Source of the DNA: Epiperipatus broadwayi
Lineage: Eukaryota > Onychophora > Udeonychophora > Euonychophora > Peripatidae
Reading direction: 5' to 3'
Assembly (NCBI GenBank): GCA_028023455.1
Contig: JAQFVV010012400.1
Location: 10,594,248 to 10,658,247 of the forward strand
Length of the DNA stretch: 64,000 bases
This document shows, piece by piece, positions 35,740 to 47,774 of this stretch. The position numbers and the translations under genes are program-made. The notes beneath the pieces are model-generated. The model saw only the letters and a program-made list of their open reading frames with translations. It was not told the origin of the DNA and did no database searches. The first letter of the stretch is position 1, and every line of letters begins with the position of its first letter.

Positions 35740-36645
35740 AGGTCTAGTTGGTAGGCTGTAGACTATCTACTTAGGCTTGTTTAGAAACCTGCTATCTGAA
35801 AAAAATATTTTAATGTTTCTCAAGTTAGAATTAAATGCATAGAATATATTTATTATATATAATTTATACAAATTCTTCTAACTATTATAACACATGAGAT
35901 GACTTATGAAAGATTCTTGTAATACACTCATGTGAAGATTATTTCTTCAATGTTTTTTTTTTTGATAGATTGTATATTTATATTAAATATTAAAATAAAT
36001 ATTTTTGTGGATATTTTATAATGCAATAAAGTATGGTGTTGTTTTCTTGTAATCAATTAGAGTCATGTTAGGGAGAAGTGTTGCTATGAAACTATCAATC
36101 AGTATTAACAGTGCCCAGAAATAGCTTTTTTGTCATGAGTTTAACTAGAAACAAAAGGTCCATACTTTCTAACTCAAATTGTTGTATGGATTTAAACTCA
36201 GACAATTATTTTTATGAGTATGAGGATTTAAAAGAGTCATGTCATCTCTGGATATCCTAAATATAATAATTAATCTTCCCCAAAGAGTTTTATATGTTAG
36301 ATTAAATATTTTCATTGATATATTATGTGTGAGAAAAACTACTAGGTCATTAAAATTGTTGTTTAATTAAATAATTTGTACTAAATGCACATGGAAGTAT
36401 TTTAATATTATGATTTTTTATAAGAAAATTATCAATTACAAATTTATTAAGTACAGGACATGTGTTACTTTTGTTATTTAAATCTATTTTAGATTCTATT
36501 AGTGGATCCATATGTTCAAAGCAATTTAAATGCTTTATAAAATGTTTCATTTAATTCAAATTACCTTATTTCTGTTGATAATTTTTACTATTCCCATGTA
36601 TAATATTTTAAATACAAGTGTAATAATATTGGCATTAACAAGGGA
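35740..36645. other. AT-rich stretch without a recognised gene
   Basis: Nothing recognised. Confidence 0.5.
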
Positions 36646-36649
36646 TTTG

Positions 36650-36975
36650 ACATTCCGGCATCTGATTTTCAATGGTATGGATGGCTGGAGAGTTGTAGGT
36701 TGGACAAGGTTAAAGCCTGTCCATTAAAGTTTGAAGATTTGCAGCCTTAATATAAACTGAGCACTGATTATATAAGTGTGTGAAAGATGATAATCTGGAT
36801 CAACTGATGAGTGCTGGTTCAACATGAAATATGTATATTGGAGATCATTTCTCTTTTTCATATGTGTGTCACTATGTGTATCTGTTATATGAGATACAGT
36901 GAATTGTCAAAGGAAACTTGAAAGTCTGTGTTTAAATCCTATATATATGTAAGTATATTTGATTTTTCCTTAAAA
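36650..36975 (+). mobile_element. H2 single element
   Basis: Plus-strand H2 copy from the GGTTGGACAAGG / AAGCCTGTCCATTAAAGTTT head, through GAGCACTGATTATA, the hammerhead, a TTTTTCATATGTGTG block, and the end TTTAAATCCTATATATATGT. The end block resembles a tRNA B-box followed by an AT run; in a sister copy it reads GAGTTCAAATCCC. Promoter function is speculative. No inverted partner. Confidence 0.7.
36789..36849 (+). ncRNA. H2 hammerhead ribozyme motif, intact core
   Basis: CTGATGA at 36804-36810; GAAA at 36826-36829. Stem II GTGCT (36811-36815) with AACAT (36821-36825) around loop GGTTC: one C/A mismatch, and a G-U in place of the usual closing G-C. Stem III ATA (36829-36831) with TAT (36834-36836), loop TG, cleavage base A36837. 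Lower stem I TCAA (36800-36803) with TTGG (36838-36841). Upper stem I GATAATC (36789-36795) with GATCATT (36843-36849) has one A/C mismatch, separated by a 4/1 internal loop. Unpaired catalytic positions are all canonical. Confidence 0.75.
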
Positions 36976-36979
36976 ACAG

Positions 36980-38325
36980 TTTTCTCTATTTATTCTACTT
37001 CATAGCCATCTATCGTAAACTTGAGTAATGAATAGACTAGATGGTAGTGACACATCTATTAACCTATGCGTAATCTAATTATTAATTAAATATAAAACCC
37101 AGAAATTTACGTGGAATTTTATTGTAGTTCTACTACTTAGGGTCAATTGATTACTTAATTTTATAATAGATGGCTCTGGAAAAGACTAAAGAAAACAATT
37201 TATTTCCTCTAATGCTGATATTTAAAATAAAGTATGGAAGCCGTGTGATATTATATTTGGTATGCATAACTTTGAAAATGAATATACAGTATTTAAATAT
37301 AAACAAACTTTATATATTCATTTTTTCTATTACGTATTACAAACTGAAATTAATTAAAGTTAAATGATTTGACAAATACAGTATAGTGGGATAACAGAGT
37401 CGAGCCTTTTAACTTTATTAAAAAAGTGAGCCTCTAACTCAAAGGATAATCAGATTACAATAAAATATTAATTATATTGCTAGTTTATAGATATACGTTT
37501 GTGTGTGAATTTTGACTGATTTAACTGTATGGCATAAAAAGTAGTGACATTAATTCTCTTTCTTTAATAATACATTCCAATGATTTTGGATGCTTTATTA
37601 ATGGCTCCTCTCATTAATTTATATTATGCCAACCTTTTATGATTCATTATTCTCTGTTTAAATAATATATATAAGTTCCTCCTTATGACCCTAATGATTT
37701 TATTCACAAGCTACAGTTTGGTGATTTTCCTTATTAAATATCCATAACATCACTTATATTTAATTTTGACTGCATCTGTTTAGGTGTTTCATTAATACTA
37801 TGTGACTTTTAGTTTATATTCTGTTTGCTGGAAAATTCCATAATATACATATGTGGTACGTGCTTGTGTGTGCGGATACTTCCACTTTTATCAACAATTT
37901 TTCATAATTTGAATAAATATTGAAACAAAAAATAAAAAATAAGTAAAAGTTTGTAAATTAAAAATTTCACATGCGAACTTTCTATCTGAGCGCCATCTAT
38001 AGTTATCCTCAGCTATTTTTTATATTGTGCACTCAGTCCTGTGATTGCTTTTTTTTCCTCCTGAATTTATTATTTAATAGTTTTTTTTCATAGCTATATT
38101 ATTATATTTTTTTATTATTTATTTTTACTGATGTCTTAATATATTCATTTAAAAAATTAAATTATATTGCTTTCATCTATGGTTTCAAATATTCATGAAA
38201 AAGTTTGGAACCAAATAGCAACAAAGATGGTGGGGGGGGGGATTATATGCATACATTTTGCATATAAATAATTAACCCGGTCTATAATTTAAATTTTAAC
38301 TAAAGGATTGAGGCTGGGTTTTTTA
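36980..38325. other. AT-rich stretch without a recognised gene
   Basis: Nothing recognised except a poly-G run of about ten at 38231-38240. Confidence 0.5.
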
Positions 38326-38334
38326 AGGCTCATC

Positions 38335-39560
38335 TATGTTTCTCCATTGCTTGTCAATCATCATCATCTTCAAACATTAGCAGTCCACTGCAAGATGTAG
38401 GTCTCTCCCAAGTTCAATCCATCTTCTCTGATCTCAAGCCTCTCTTCTCCACATTACCCCTGCATACTTTCTTATTTTCATTTCACATGTGGTCTCTTTC
38501 TCAATCTTTTACAGTATTTTGTAATCTGGTTTAAAACTGCAATTGTCTATCTATTATTATCTCTTCTGGAAATATGTCCAGCCCAACTCCACTTCAGTCT
38601 TTTAATTCTTTCAACAATATCAGTAACACCTGTCTGTTTTCTTACTCATGTATTGTGTTTTCAATGTCTTTTTGTTACTTCTAACATACATCTCTCCATA
38701 CTTTTTTGAGTGGATTGGATTATTTTTATTGCTCTTCTAATAAGTGTCCAAGTCTCAGATCCATGAGTAAGAACTGGTAAAATACATTTATTAAAACCCT
38801 TTTTCAAACACATGGGCATATTTTATTTTAATATTAAGTTATTTTTAATGAAAGCACTCCAACCAAGTTTAATTCTATGATTAATTTTAACCATTATGTT
38901 TCCATCTGTAGTAATAATTTTACCAAGGTATTTGTAGTTGTTATCTTTTTCTAACTCATTATAATTAATCTTTATTTTCATCTTTTAAAAAAATCCATTG
39001 AACATTATTTTAATCTTTTTAACATTTATCTTTAGTTCTACTTTTTTACTTTCTTCTGATAACTCTTGCAATATTTCCTTAAGCTCTGAAGCACTATTTG
39101 CAAAAACAACTACATTATTTGCAAAATCTAAATGACTTAAATAATCTCCATTTACTTTTACTTTTTTAACTTCCTATTTTAATCCATAAAATACTTTTTG
39201 TAGCACTGCTGAAAAAGTTTTGGAGATATATGGAGTCACCCTGTCTTACAACCTTCTTATTGTTAATCTTCCTAGTATCATTATACAATATAATTGTTGC
39301 GGTTTTATTTTTTATATAAATATTCTTCAGAATATGACACATCCTGGGTCTATACCTTTATGATGCAATGCTTTAATAACTGAAGAAATGCTTATAAAAT
39401 CAAATGCCTTTTCATAATCTACAAATCCAAAGCATAATGCTAATTCATATTCATTGGTCTTTTCTATAACTTCTCTCAATATTTGGATATGATCTACTGT
39501 ACTAAAACCACTTTTAAATCTAGCTTGTTCTTTTGGTTGGTTGAAATACAAAGTTCTCTG
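38335..39560 (-). pseudogene. RTE-like LINE reverse transcriptase relic
   Basis: Minus strand. 39327-39551 encodes QPKEQARFKSGFSTVDHIQI then FVDYEKAFDFIS, the RT start and palm-A block characteristic of RTE-clade LINEs (QAGFRxGxSTxDHI, FxDYEKAFDSV). About 39080-39140 encodes HLDFANNVVVFANSASELKEIL, the palm-C block in which FADD has become FANN, so both catalytic aspartates are lost. The 3' end, 38340-38450, includes TTGAAGATGATGATGATTG-type sequence shared with the 29.3 kb fragment. Block B and several frames are damaged. Confidence 0.85.
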
Positions 39561-39564
39561 TATA

Positions 39565-40180
39565 TGAGTTGTAATTATCCTTGGTAAAAATATTTATGTA
39601 TATATATGAAATTGAAACAGAAGTGATTGCTAGTCTCAATAAACTATGATTATCCAATAGTCAAACCTCAACAAACTATAAAAAGAATGGGTGATATTCA
39701 ATTATTTTTATAGTTTATTGATAACTTATTGGAAATAGCAGTTACTTCCATTACAGTTTCATATCACTTGACTAAGATTATTTGCAACTACATATATAAG
39801 TGTGTTTTTATATTGTTATTTTTTTCTATATTGTTCTTGTATAAGATTATAGGTATGCAACAAATATCATTTTATTAACACTTGTAAATTATATATAAAT
39901 ACACTAAAGCAGTAAATATGCAGTCAATACTCAAACAATACACTAAAGATTGCAACTTAACTACAAAAAATGAAATTATTAATTCAAAGAAGTTTATACA
40001 AACTTCATTAAATAATTAAACATAACTTTTTTTGAAAGCAGACTAACAAATATTTAATTATAACTTCCAAACTGCACTGCAACTGTGTATTACTTAAATA
40101 ATAAAGCTAATGATGCTCAAAGCTAGATGAAAATCTATCTTTATCTATGGTCTAATATGTTCTTTAAGCTTTGACTGCTT
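39565..40180. other. AT-rich stretch without a recognised gene
   Basis: Nothing recognised. Confidence 0.5.
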
Positions 40181-40189
40181 TTTTGTATT

Positions 40190-40190
40190 T

Positions 40191-40232
<42 letters not shown>
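40190..40232. repeat. (AC)n(AT)n microsatellite
   Basis: About 18 bp of CA dinucleotide followed by about 24 bp of TA. Confidence 0.9.
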
Positions 40233-40347
40233 TTAAAGCAGTATGTAACTTGCTTATACTGAAAATTTCCTTTATATGTAATTAAGGAGATTTGAACTCA
40301 TTTTATCATCCATTCCACCTCAAGGAAGACCACATACCTATAAAAAA

Positions 40348-40420
40348 ATATATGATCCCCAATATACATATTTCCACACAGAATCAACACTCATCACTTG
40401 GATGAGATCATACTGTCCCA
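40348..40420 (-). ncRNA. H2 hammerhead motif, C3 mutated
   Basis: Minus strand: core GTGATGA (40391-40397) instead of CTGATGA. GAAA (40371-40374) and the ATA-TG-TAT stem III with TTGG are intact. Loss of C3 should break the C3-G8 pair needed for catalysis. Confidence 0.6.
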
Positions 40421-40841
40421 CACATAAATACAATCGATGCTCAGTTTATATTAAGATGGCAATTTCTCAAATGTTAATGGACAGACTTCAATATTCTCAC
40501 CCATCCAATCATTCAACCATCCAGTTCATTTAAAAAACAGTGATGGAATGCTCAACACTCTTATTGGTTTGCTATTGTAGTAATAAGTTCAGCCCATCCT
40601 TCTACTATTAATATATATATATATAAAGTTCCAATAATATGAGACGTTAGATTGATATAATGTCTATATGACTACAATATCAAATCCAATAAGTGCTTTG
40701 AGTGTTTCATTGTTGTTTTTTCAATGAAATGTATGGTTGAATAGTTGGGAAGGTGAGAAGATTGAAGCCTGTCCATTAAAGTTTAATGAAATGCTATTTT
40801 AATATAAATTGAGCACTAATTATATATAGCTGTGAGAGATT

Positions 40842-40912
40842 ATGATCTGGCTAAATTAATAATTGTTTGTTCTGCATGAAATATGTATTTTGGGGATCAT
40901 GTATCTTTTTCA
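40842..40912 (+). ncRNA. H2 hammerhead motif, strongly decayed core
   Basis: Core reads TTAATAA. GAAA (40878-40881), the following ATATGTAT and TTGGGGATCAT remain. Inactive. Confidence 0.55.
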
Positions 40913-41079
40913 CATGTATGTGGTCATGTGTATTAGTTTCTTGAGATAGAGTGGAGGATGAACAGACTAAAAAATTCTGAGTTCAAATCCCTATATATAT
41001 GTTATACTTGATGTTTTCACGGTTATATGATGTAGATAAATTATAAGTTTTTGGGATATACCGTGTCTTATTTTCCATT

Positions 41080-41126
41080 GAGCACCGATATTTCGACAGA
41101 ATAGCAACCGCCATTTTCAAGGTTAA
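41080..41126 (-). ncRNA. PLE terminal hammerhead-like motif, decayed
   Basis: Minus strand: CCTTGAAAATGGC, a loop, GCTATTCTGTC, then GAAATATC and GGTGCTC. The position just 3' of the endonuclease and the GAAA-plus-short-stem-III layout fit the hammerhead motif of PLE terminal repeats, but CTGANGA is not preserved. Confidence 0.4.
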
Positions 41127-41268
41127 CTTTTGAAAGAAAAACTGTTAGATCTTAACAAATAACGTGGACTGTGTGCGAGATGAGAAATGAGATTCCAGTT
41201 CAGCATTCACAATATGAGGCTTATCAAAATGTTTATTTTCCTCAGTATTTTTACCTGTTAATTTTAAG

Positions 41269-42060
41269 TTAATTATTGGATAAAAAGAGAGGTTTCCACA
41301 TAGCTGGAATACGTTGTGCTTCATCAGTTCTATTTAAACTAGTAGGTCTCTTTAATATTTCAATTGACTCTCTCGTGGTTCTTAAATCATATCTTTCCAA
41401 ATTAGCAAGTAGTTTTGTATTGTCAAAATTAGGTTTGTGACCAGTTTCTAAATAATGGGAAGTAAAAACTGATGTGCTAATTTTTTGTTGAAAAGCATTT
41501 TTATGTTCCTTAATTCTGACATTAATTCATCTATTAGACTGACCCACATAGCCTCTTGAGCACTGGAAACACGGAATTTCATAAACTTCTTGGTGTTCCA
41601 AAAGTATTCTGTCTTTAGGTTTATACAAAAAATCACCAATTTTTTTGCCAGTAGAAAAAGTGGTCTTTATATTAAAACAAGATAGTCTTCTACTGATTTT
41701 ATCAGTAACCCCCCCTAATGTAAGGCAAAATTACTCTATTAAAAGAGGAATTATCAATTCTATCCTCTTTTTTCTTTTTAGTATTAATGTTATATAAAGC
41801 CTTACATATGATGTTTTTATTATAATTATTAGAAAGCAGAATACTTTTTGTAAGTTTTATTTCTTGAGAAAGATGTTCTTTATCAGATAAATTATAAGCT
41901 CTAATGAAAAGATTTTTAGCTACAGAAAAAATTTGTGCAGGATGATGATGAGAATTAAAATTAAGATATCTGTTTGTATGAGTGGATTTTCTGTAAACTG
42001 ATATTGACAATGTTTCATCACATTTTCTTGCAATTAAAACATCCAAAAAAGAAAGTGATC
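41269..42060 (-). pseudogene. Penelope-like element RT tail and GIY-YIG endonuclease relic
   Basis: Minus strand. 41702-42046 gives FLDVL-type start (here MDVLIARKCDETLSISVYRK), then STHTNRYLNFNSHH, both diagnostic of the end of the PLE RT domain, and later RVILPYIRG. After a frame change at a C-run (about 41706-41715), about 41300-41690 gives TGKKIGDFLYKPKD, then YEIPCFQCSRGYVGQSNR, the GIY-YIG-like YVG block with the CxxC pair of PLEs, then RIKEHKNAF, HYLETGHKPNFDNTKLL and REAxEI-type ending RESIEILKRP. A stop follows YVGQSNR directly. The stop codon of the frame is at 41269-41271. The enzyme nicks DNA for PLE priming; this copy is dead. Confidence 0.88.
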
Positions 42061-42069
42061 TGTTATTTA

Positions 42070-44920
42070 TATCTCCACTGATAAAGAAATATTAAGATGA
42101 CATCACTATCAGAATTTTATCTTGCATGTCTATTTATGCACATGCATATATGAATAATAATAGATTGCGCAAGTTTGAACTTTCATCTCAATATACATAC
42201 ATATAAATATGTATGTTTTTATACATTCCAATAATATTTATAAAATGTAAATTTCATTTATAAAGAAATATTCTTACTCTCAACAAAATTTATATATCCA
42301 TAAACAATGTTCTGGATCACAGATTGACCCTAAACATGATTCTCCCTAGTGACAAACCCATTCAATATTATTTTCTTTTACTTAAAAATAAATACTTATT
42401 ACTGAGATCTAATTTTTAATTGGTTTTCATTTATAGCAAAATTTTGCTGTAAATTTAAATGAACCGGTTGATATCTTTTTAATAAATAATAATTCTATTA
42501 TATACCTTAAATTTAATTAGTATAAAATATTCAATAAAAATTTTCATCTATTTTTAAAAAATATTTTACTTAAGTTAGATATATCATTCATTTTTTTTAT
42601 AATATTTTTTTAATGTTTTAATTCAAAGTAAGGAAAAAATATATAGTTAGTAATAAATATATAAATAACAATTTTTATCTATTTTTTAGGTTATTTTATT
42701 TAATTAAGTTGGATATCTCATTGATTTTTTATTTAGTATAATAATATTGTTTTTGTTTTTTTATTATTTAAAATTATTTGTACTGTAATTTTTTTTTATC
42801 AAACATTCATATACACCTTTATATGTTGTATTTTTTTTAAAAAATAAAATATTCTACTAAATATTTACAAGAGTTATCTGAAGAGAAATATCTGCCTTTA
42901 ATTATTTATCTGACTCACAAATATTTGTTCTGTTGAAAACTTTGTTGTTGTTGTTGTTGTTGTTTTTTTCATTATTGATTTTTATTAGCAGAACATTTAA
43001 ACTATAAGTTTGTTTATAATGTTTATCTCTTTGGCTTTTTATATAAAAAAAATAAAAATAATTTTTTTTTTTCATATGTTAAATGCGTTGCCGGAGAAAC
43101 GAACCCGGGCCAACTGCTAACCATTAGGCCACCAACGCTTGACAGAGTTTGCATTGAAATGCTAGTAAATATACTGTCTAACAATATATCTGCACCTAAA
43201 ATTTTTCATTTCATTTTTAAAAAGTATGAAAAGAATATAGTTGAAAGAATAACATAAATATTCACTATATCAACTTTATGCCTATTTTTCCACTTAGTAT
43301 GTTTAGAATCTGGTTTTTTAATTAAAAATATTTTCAATCAACCTATTTAAAATTTTAAATTGCTATTTAAATATTTTTCAATAAGAAAGAAAAGTAATCC
43401 AATTAAAGACAGAGCAAATGCCACACGTAATTAATTATATTAAAGCAAATAAAGTCTATAAAACAAAATTAATCTTATTTAAAAGTAGTAAAATTCAACA
43501 GTTCAAATTAAGAGTTTTAAATTGTCTTTTTAAAGATTTTTGAAAAAGAGCTAAAAATTATAAAAATAATTCAAATGTAGTGAAAATTTAGTTTTATTAT
43601 AATCTCAATACAAGCAGTGAAAATTTTAATTAAGATGATCAAAATAGAAATCAATCGAATCCCCTTTATACAACTTTATTTTCTGTGTGGCAATGTTTAA
43701 ACTAATCCAAATATACAATGCTAAATTTTATTTTGTAACTTTTTTGTCATAGTATATTCTTCTTACATGCTCACAAACTATGGTTCAAACTCAAGTTACA
43801 ATCAAGTTTAGAAAGTCAGGCTCATAACCAAACTAACCAATCATCCAATGAACAAATTAACTATATTTAAATAGAAGGTAAAGACCATAGATTATTCTGA
43901 AAAATCATATCAATATTGGTTTATTGGGTATTAGAAAATAAATATGAATGAATTGAGATATGGGAGAAATCATCTTTTTAATAACAATGATCTTATGAAT
44001 AACTTTATTTTAACTTTAACCTATTTTAAATTTAAAATTAATATTACTTCAAATAATCGATGAATTATTTGAAATAATTAATTTTAAGTGTGTTGCTTAA
44101 ATTACAGTTTTAAAATCAAAGTGTACCTTATAAGAGGTTGTGTGTGTATATATATATTATAATTGTGTGTGTGTATATATATATTATAACCTAAATTTTA
44201 GATAACCAACAAATGCTTCACCATGATAATTGACCAGAACCTTCCCACTGTTCAAAGCCAACACGTTAGGCAAATCAAATTGTAACCTAATAAAATGTAA
44301 TATCTAAATTACTATGATGCAAATATAATCTACACTCTCATTTGAATCTGAGGATCAAAATAACATTATCAAGGATGTATAAACTAATCTCAGTGGGTTT
44401 CAAAATAACTGCCATATGCTATAATAATAACAAGAGAAATACAGGTGTAAATATTCTTAATAAAGTATCGGTAAGATCAAAGTGATTTGAATAACTTAAA
44501 TGGAGAACTCTCAACTCAAACTTATAAAAATGAAAGACTCTTAATATAGGAAGCATATGTCATTAAGGTTACATTAAAATCCTTATTCTTCACAACATCT
44601 ACTACTACCACACTAGTTATCAATCCTTTAAGCATCTTATTGTCATGATCAGAGAAAACATTTATAATATGGACATGTTTTTTTAAACATTTTCCACAAT
44701 GATATCTTATTGAACAATTCTTTAGCAAAAATAATCTCTTTGATAACATTAATTATAAAATGAAGTGGGTATCTCAGGGTAAATATGATTAACTTTAATC
44801 ATGATAAAATAAATTCTCTTGTAATTCTTAAGATTTATTTAACAAAGAATAAAATCCTAGTAAGTATAAAGTAAGATGTATACTTACCCCTAAGATAATG
44901 TCTTCCACAATTATGATGAT
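42070..44920. other. Long AT-rich stretch; one SINE inside
   Basis: Apart from the SINE at 43083-43146 and a 27-bp tandem duplication (TGTGTGTGTATATATATATT twice, about 44138-44190), nothing recognised. Frame 44522-44749 has no motif. Confidence 0.5.
43083..43146 (-). mobile_element. tRNA-derived SINE, shortened
   Basis: Minus strand: GTTGGTGGCCTAATGGTTAG (A-box), directly followed by CAGTTGGCCCGGGTTCGTTTC (B-box). The anticodon arm present in the 26.45 and 51.13 kb copies is deleted. Confidence 0.7.
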
Positions 44921-44924
44921 GATG

Positions 44925-44998
<74 letters not shown>
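44925..44998. repeat. (TAA)n microsatellite, 5' side of LINE
   Basis: GATGATGAT then about 20 TAA units, directly upstream of the LINE at 45.0-47.5 kb. Confidence 0.95.
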
Positions 44999-45068
44999 CT
45001 CAAAAGCTATCTGAAGATAAAGAAAAGCAAGGTATGCCTAACCAGGCCACACCCTTGGACAAGAGATT

Positions 45069-45411
45069 ATATAAGATGGGTGCTGGGGAACCAACCAGAT
45101 GTAAAAGTGTCAATGGCACTATATACAAATAGTGGAACATATGCAGGACACAATATGATTATGCCAATTTTTGAATATTTTAAAGAGAAATTACAAGAAA
45201 AACAACCATATAAAATACCACATAATCTGTTTGGCTCACCAGAGACAAAAACCCCATTCACAAAAGATCTATTCACAACAAAACTAAATACTATTCGAAA
45301 CACTTGCCATCCAGGTAGTCCTTGAGTCCCATTGTATTAAAGCATCTAAGTAAATTCACAACAGAATATTTGTATCAGTTAGCAAACCATCTAGCGCAAC
45401 AAATTTAACCC
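45069..45411 (+). pseudogene. LINE ORF2 linker before the RT fingers
   Basis: Open frame 45080-45325 with no catalytic motif. By position it equals the segment between endonuclease and RT; the RGT/HPG block appears in degraded form (RNTCHPGSP, near 45300). Frame changes separate it from the RT piece that follows. Confidence 0.5.
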
Positions 45412-46353
45412 ATGGAGGGTGTCTATCCAATAGCAATAGTACCCTATAATAAAAAGAAAGCAATTATCCCACCTATTACAGACCTCAGACCAATATCTAT
45501 GGGACCTTTGCCGATCAAAATTATGGAGAAAATTATTAAAGATGAAATTGAACCATATATAATGCCACTTATCTCTGAAGCACAATATGCAAAGAAAAAC
45601 TCTTCAACAACAGAAGCAGCCTTATTCTTCAAAGCAATTCTAGCCACAGTAAAACAGCAGAAAAAATACGGACCCATTGTCATGCAGCTTGACATAGAAG
45701 CTGCATTTGACTCAGTCAATATATACACACTGCTAAAAATGCTAAAAGACACAGAAATTCCTAGAACACATCTATATATAATTGCTAACCTGCTTCTGAA
45801 CAGAGAGATCCATATAACTTTAAATGGAAGAAACTCACCATTTTTCACACCCACCAAATCTATATCCCAAGGATCCCCTCTTAGTTCACTATTGTTTATA
45901 TTTTATATCAATCCCCTTATTAAAAGCATACAAAATGCATTTACTGGGATCGAGATACCAGACACAACACAGTGCACTACATGCATCGCCTATATGGATG
46001 ATGTTACCATATTCCTAACATCAAAAAAAACAAATACCGCACTCCAAAAGATATTACAAGAATATTCACAAAAATATGAATTAACATTTAATCTGGCAAA
46101 AACCACAGCTTGGTCACTATACACTGGTAAACCATGTACATCAATTTACAAATCAAAAACAAACTCTTTCCTTGGGTTCCCATTTCATATGGGAATTACA
46201 GGAATGGGATGCCATATCCAAAATAAACTTAAAGAAGAAGCCACAAAAATTATAAATTCCTTGTCCAAGGCATATCTTTCATTATATTCCAAAGTACAGT
46301 TAATTAACCAGCTTATCATAACCAAAATAACTTACTATGTACCAGTTATTTAA
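45412..46353 (+). pseudogene. LINE ORF2 reverse transcriptase, longest uninterrupted copy
   Basis: 313 codons open. RT blocks: DLRPISMGPLPIKIMEKII (fingers), IVMQLDIEAAFDSVNIYTLL (palm A), KSISQGSPLSSLLFIFYINP (block B), CIAYMDDVTIFLTS (palm C, YMDD at 45991-46002), YELTFNLAKTTAWSLYT, FLGFPFHMG, then thumb sequence to KITYYVPVI and a stop at 46351. All catalytic aspartates remain. The open RT suggests this insertion is younger than most others here. Confidence 0.9.
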
Positions 46354-47240
46354 TTCTCAAAGGGGTTCATTTCAAAAATTAAAACCATATATAATAAACT
46401 ACTTTGGGCCAGAAAAACAGTAGCAATTTCCACAAAAAAACTTAGCCAACCCCTAATAAAAAATGGACTTGGCTTGCACAACCTCAATATTTTTCATCTA
46501 CAAAAGTTAAGGAACTCAATAATCACAATACTTGCCAAATACCCAAAAATTAACCACTTGCTAGAAGTTATTCCAACAAATAGATCACCTCCAAAAGGTT
46601 CCTTTTTCACCAACATTATATACCAATGCAAAACCACAGACAAGATTCCAGAACAGTATTTGCATAAGTATTCATACTGGGATATTTATGGTTTAATAAA
46701 CAGAGAAGCAGATACTAATGTTATACAACCTATGCTAGGAATTAACAACAAGAGACTACTCAAGGAATATAAAAAATGGGCTCTAGAGCCCAAATACTTT
46801 GATTTTATCATGAAAATCAATCTCATTGCCTTTCCAACAACCCACTTTCTTTATCATAAAAGAATGTATATATCTATTGACCCCTTCTGTGGACTCTTCC
46901 ATTGAGCAGAAGAGACACTGGACCACTTTATTTATCAATGTGTAGCACTTAACCAAACATGACAGATGAAGTGTAACACCTACAGAAAAATGGGTACAAT
47001 CATTAATCACATAATAGCTGCTTTTCAGGGAAGATTAATACCTAGCATTAGGGCAGCCACATTTGTTCTATATGCATACTGGTGCACCCGATGTACTTTC
47101 TTAATTGGCAATAATACCAGATGACACCCAGCTACATTTAGCAACAAACTGCTACACATTCAAAATAGAGATAAAATAATAACCAACCCCCACTTATATG
47201 CAGCAACATGGTCATTGTTAAAACAACCATCAATGCTGTG
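46354..47240 (+). pseudogene. LINE ORF2 C-terminal region with zinc finger
   Basis: Continues the RT copy after its stop: LSQPLIKNGLGLHNLNIFHL, IPTNRSPPKGSF, KWALEPKYFDFIMKINLIAF, then a finger CGLFH..AEETLDHFIYQC in which one cysteine has become phenylalanine or histidine and a stop interrupts. Homologous to 30842-31660 (minus) and 51364-52068. Confidence 0.8.
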
Positions 47241-47498
47241 AATGCTGCAAAGAAAACTATCATACAACTAACATTCAAAGTGACATGTGGACAAAACTAA
47301 ATAAGCTCCTCAAACTTTAGAACTCTGATTATTTTTGCTTTTTTATTTTTTATATTGTTATAGTCCATTAACCACAAAGTGTAACCACTAAATTCATTTA
47401 TATGTGTTTACCCTAATATTATTCATTGTATGTTAAATTTCAAATTTTCTAGATGTAAACTTATGTAAACCATTGAGATCAATAAAGCCTTTATTGAA

Positions 47499-47770
<272 letters not shown>

Positions 47771-47774
47771 CATG

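Larger units (their letters stand above)
40265..41010. mobile_element. H2 inverted pair with spacer
   Basis: Left copy minus (about 40265-40520), right copy plus (about 40735-41010), head-to-head with roughly 215 bp between. Both end outward in the B-box-like block: left TTTGAACTC, right GAGTTCAAATCCC. Both contain the AAGTTTAAT / GCCTGTCCATTAA head. Target-site duplication not resolved. Confidence 0.65.
41030..42065 (-). mobile_element. Penelope-like element, 5'-truncated
   Basis: Minus-strand PLE from the end of the RT region through the GIY-YIG endonuclease to the terminal motif at 41080-41125. Truncated at about 42065. Of a different family from the PLE ends at 4-5, 9.6 and 49 kb. Confidence 0.8.

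Noticed and set aside
45067-45303. Minus-strand genes opposite the 45-46 kb LINE
   Set aside because: Antisense shadows of the LINE ORF2 frames.
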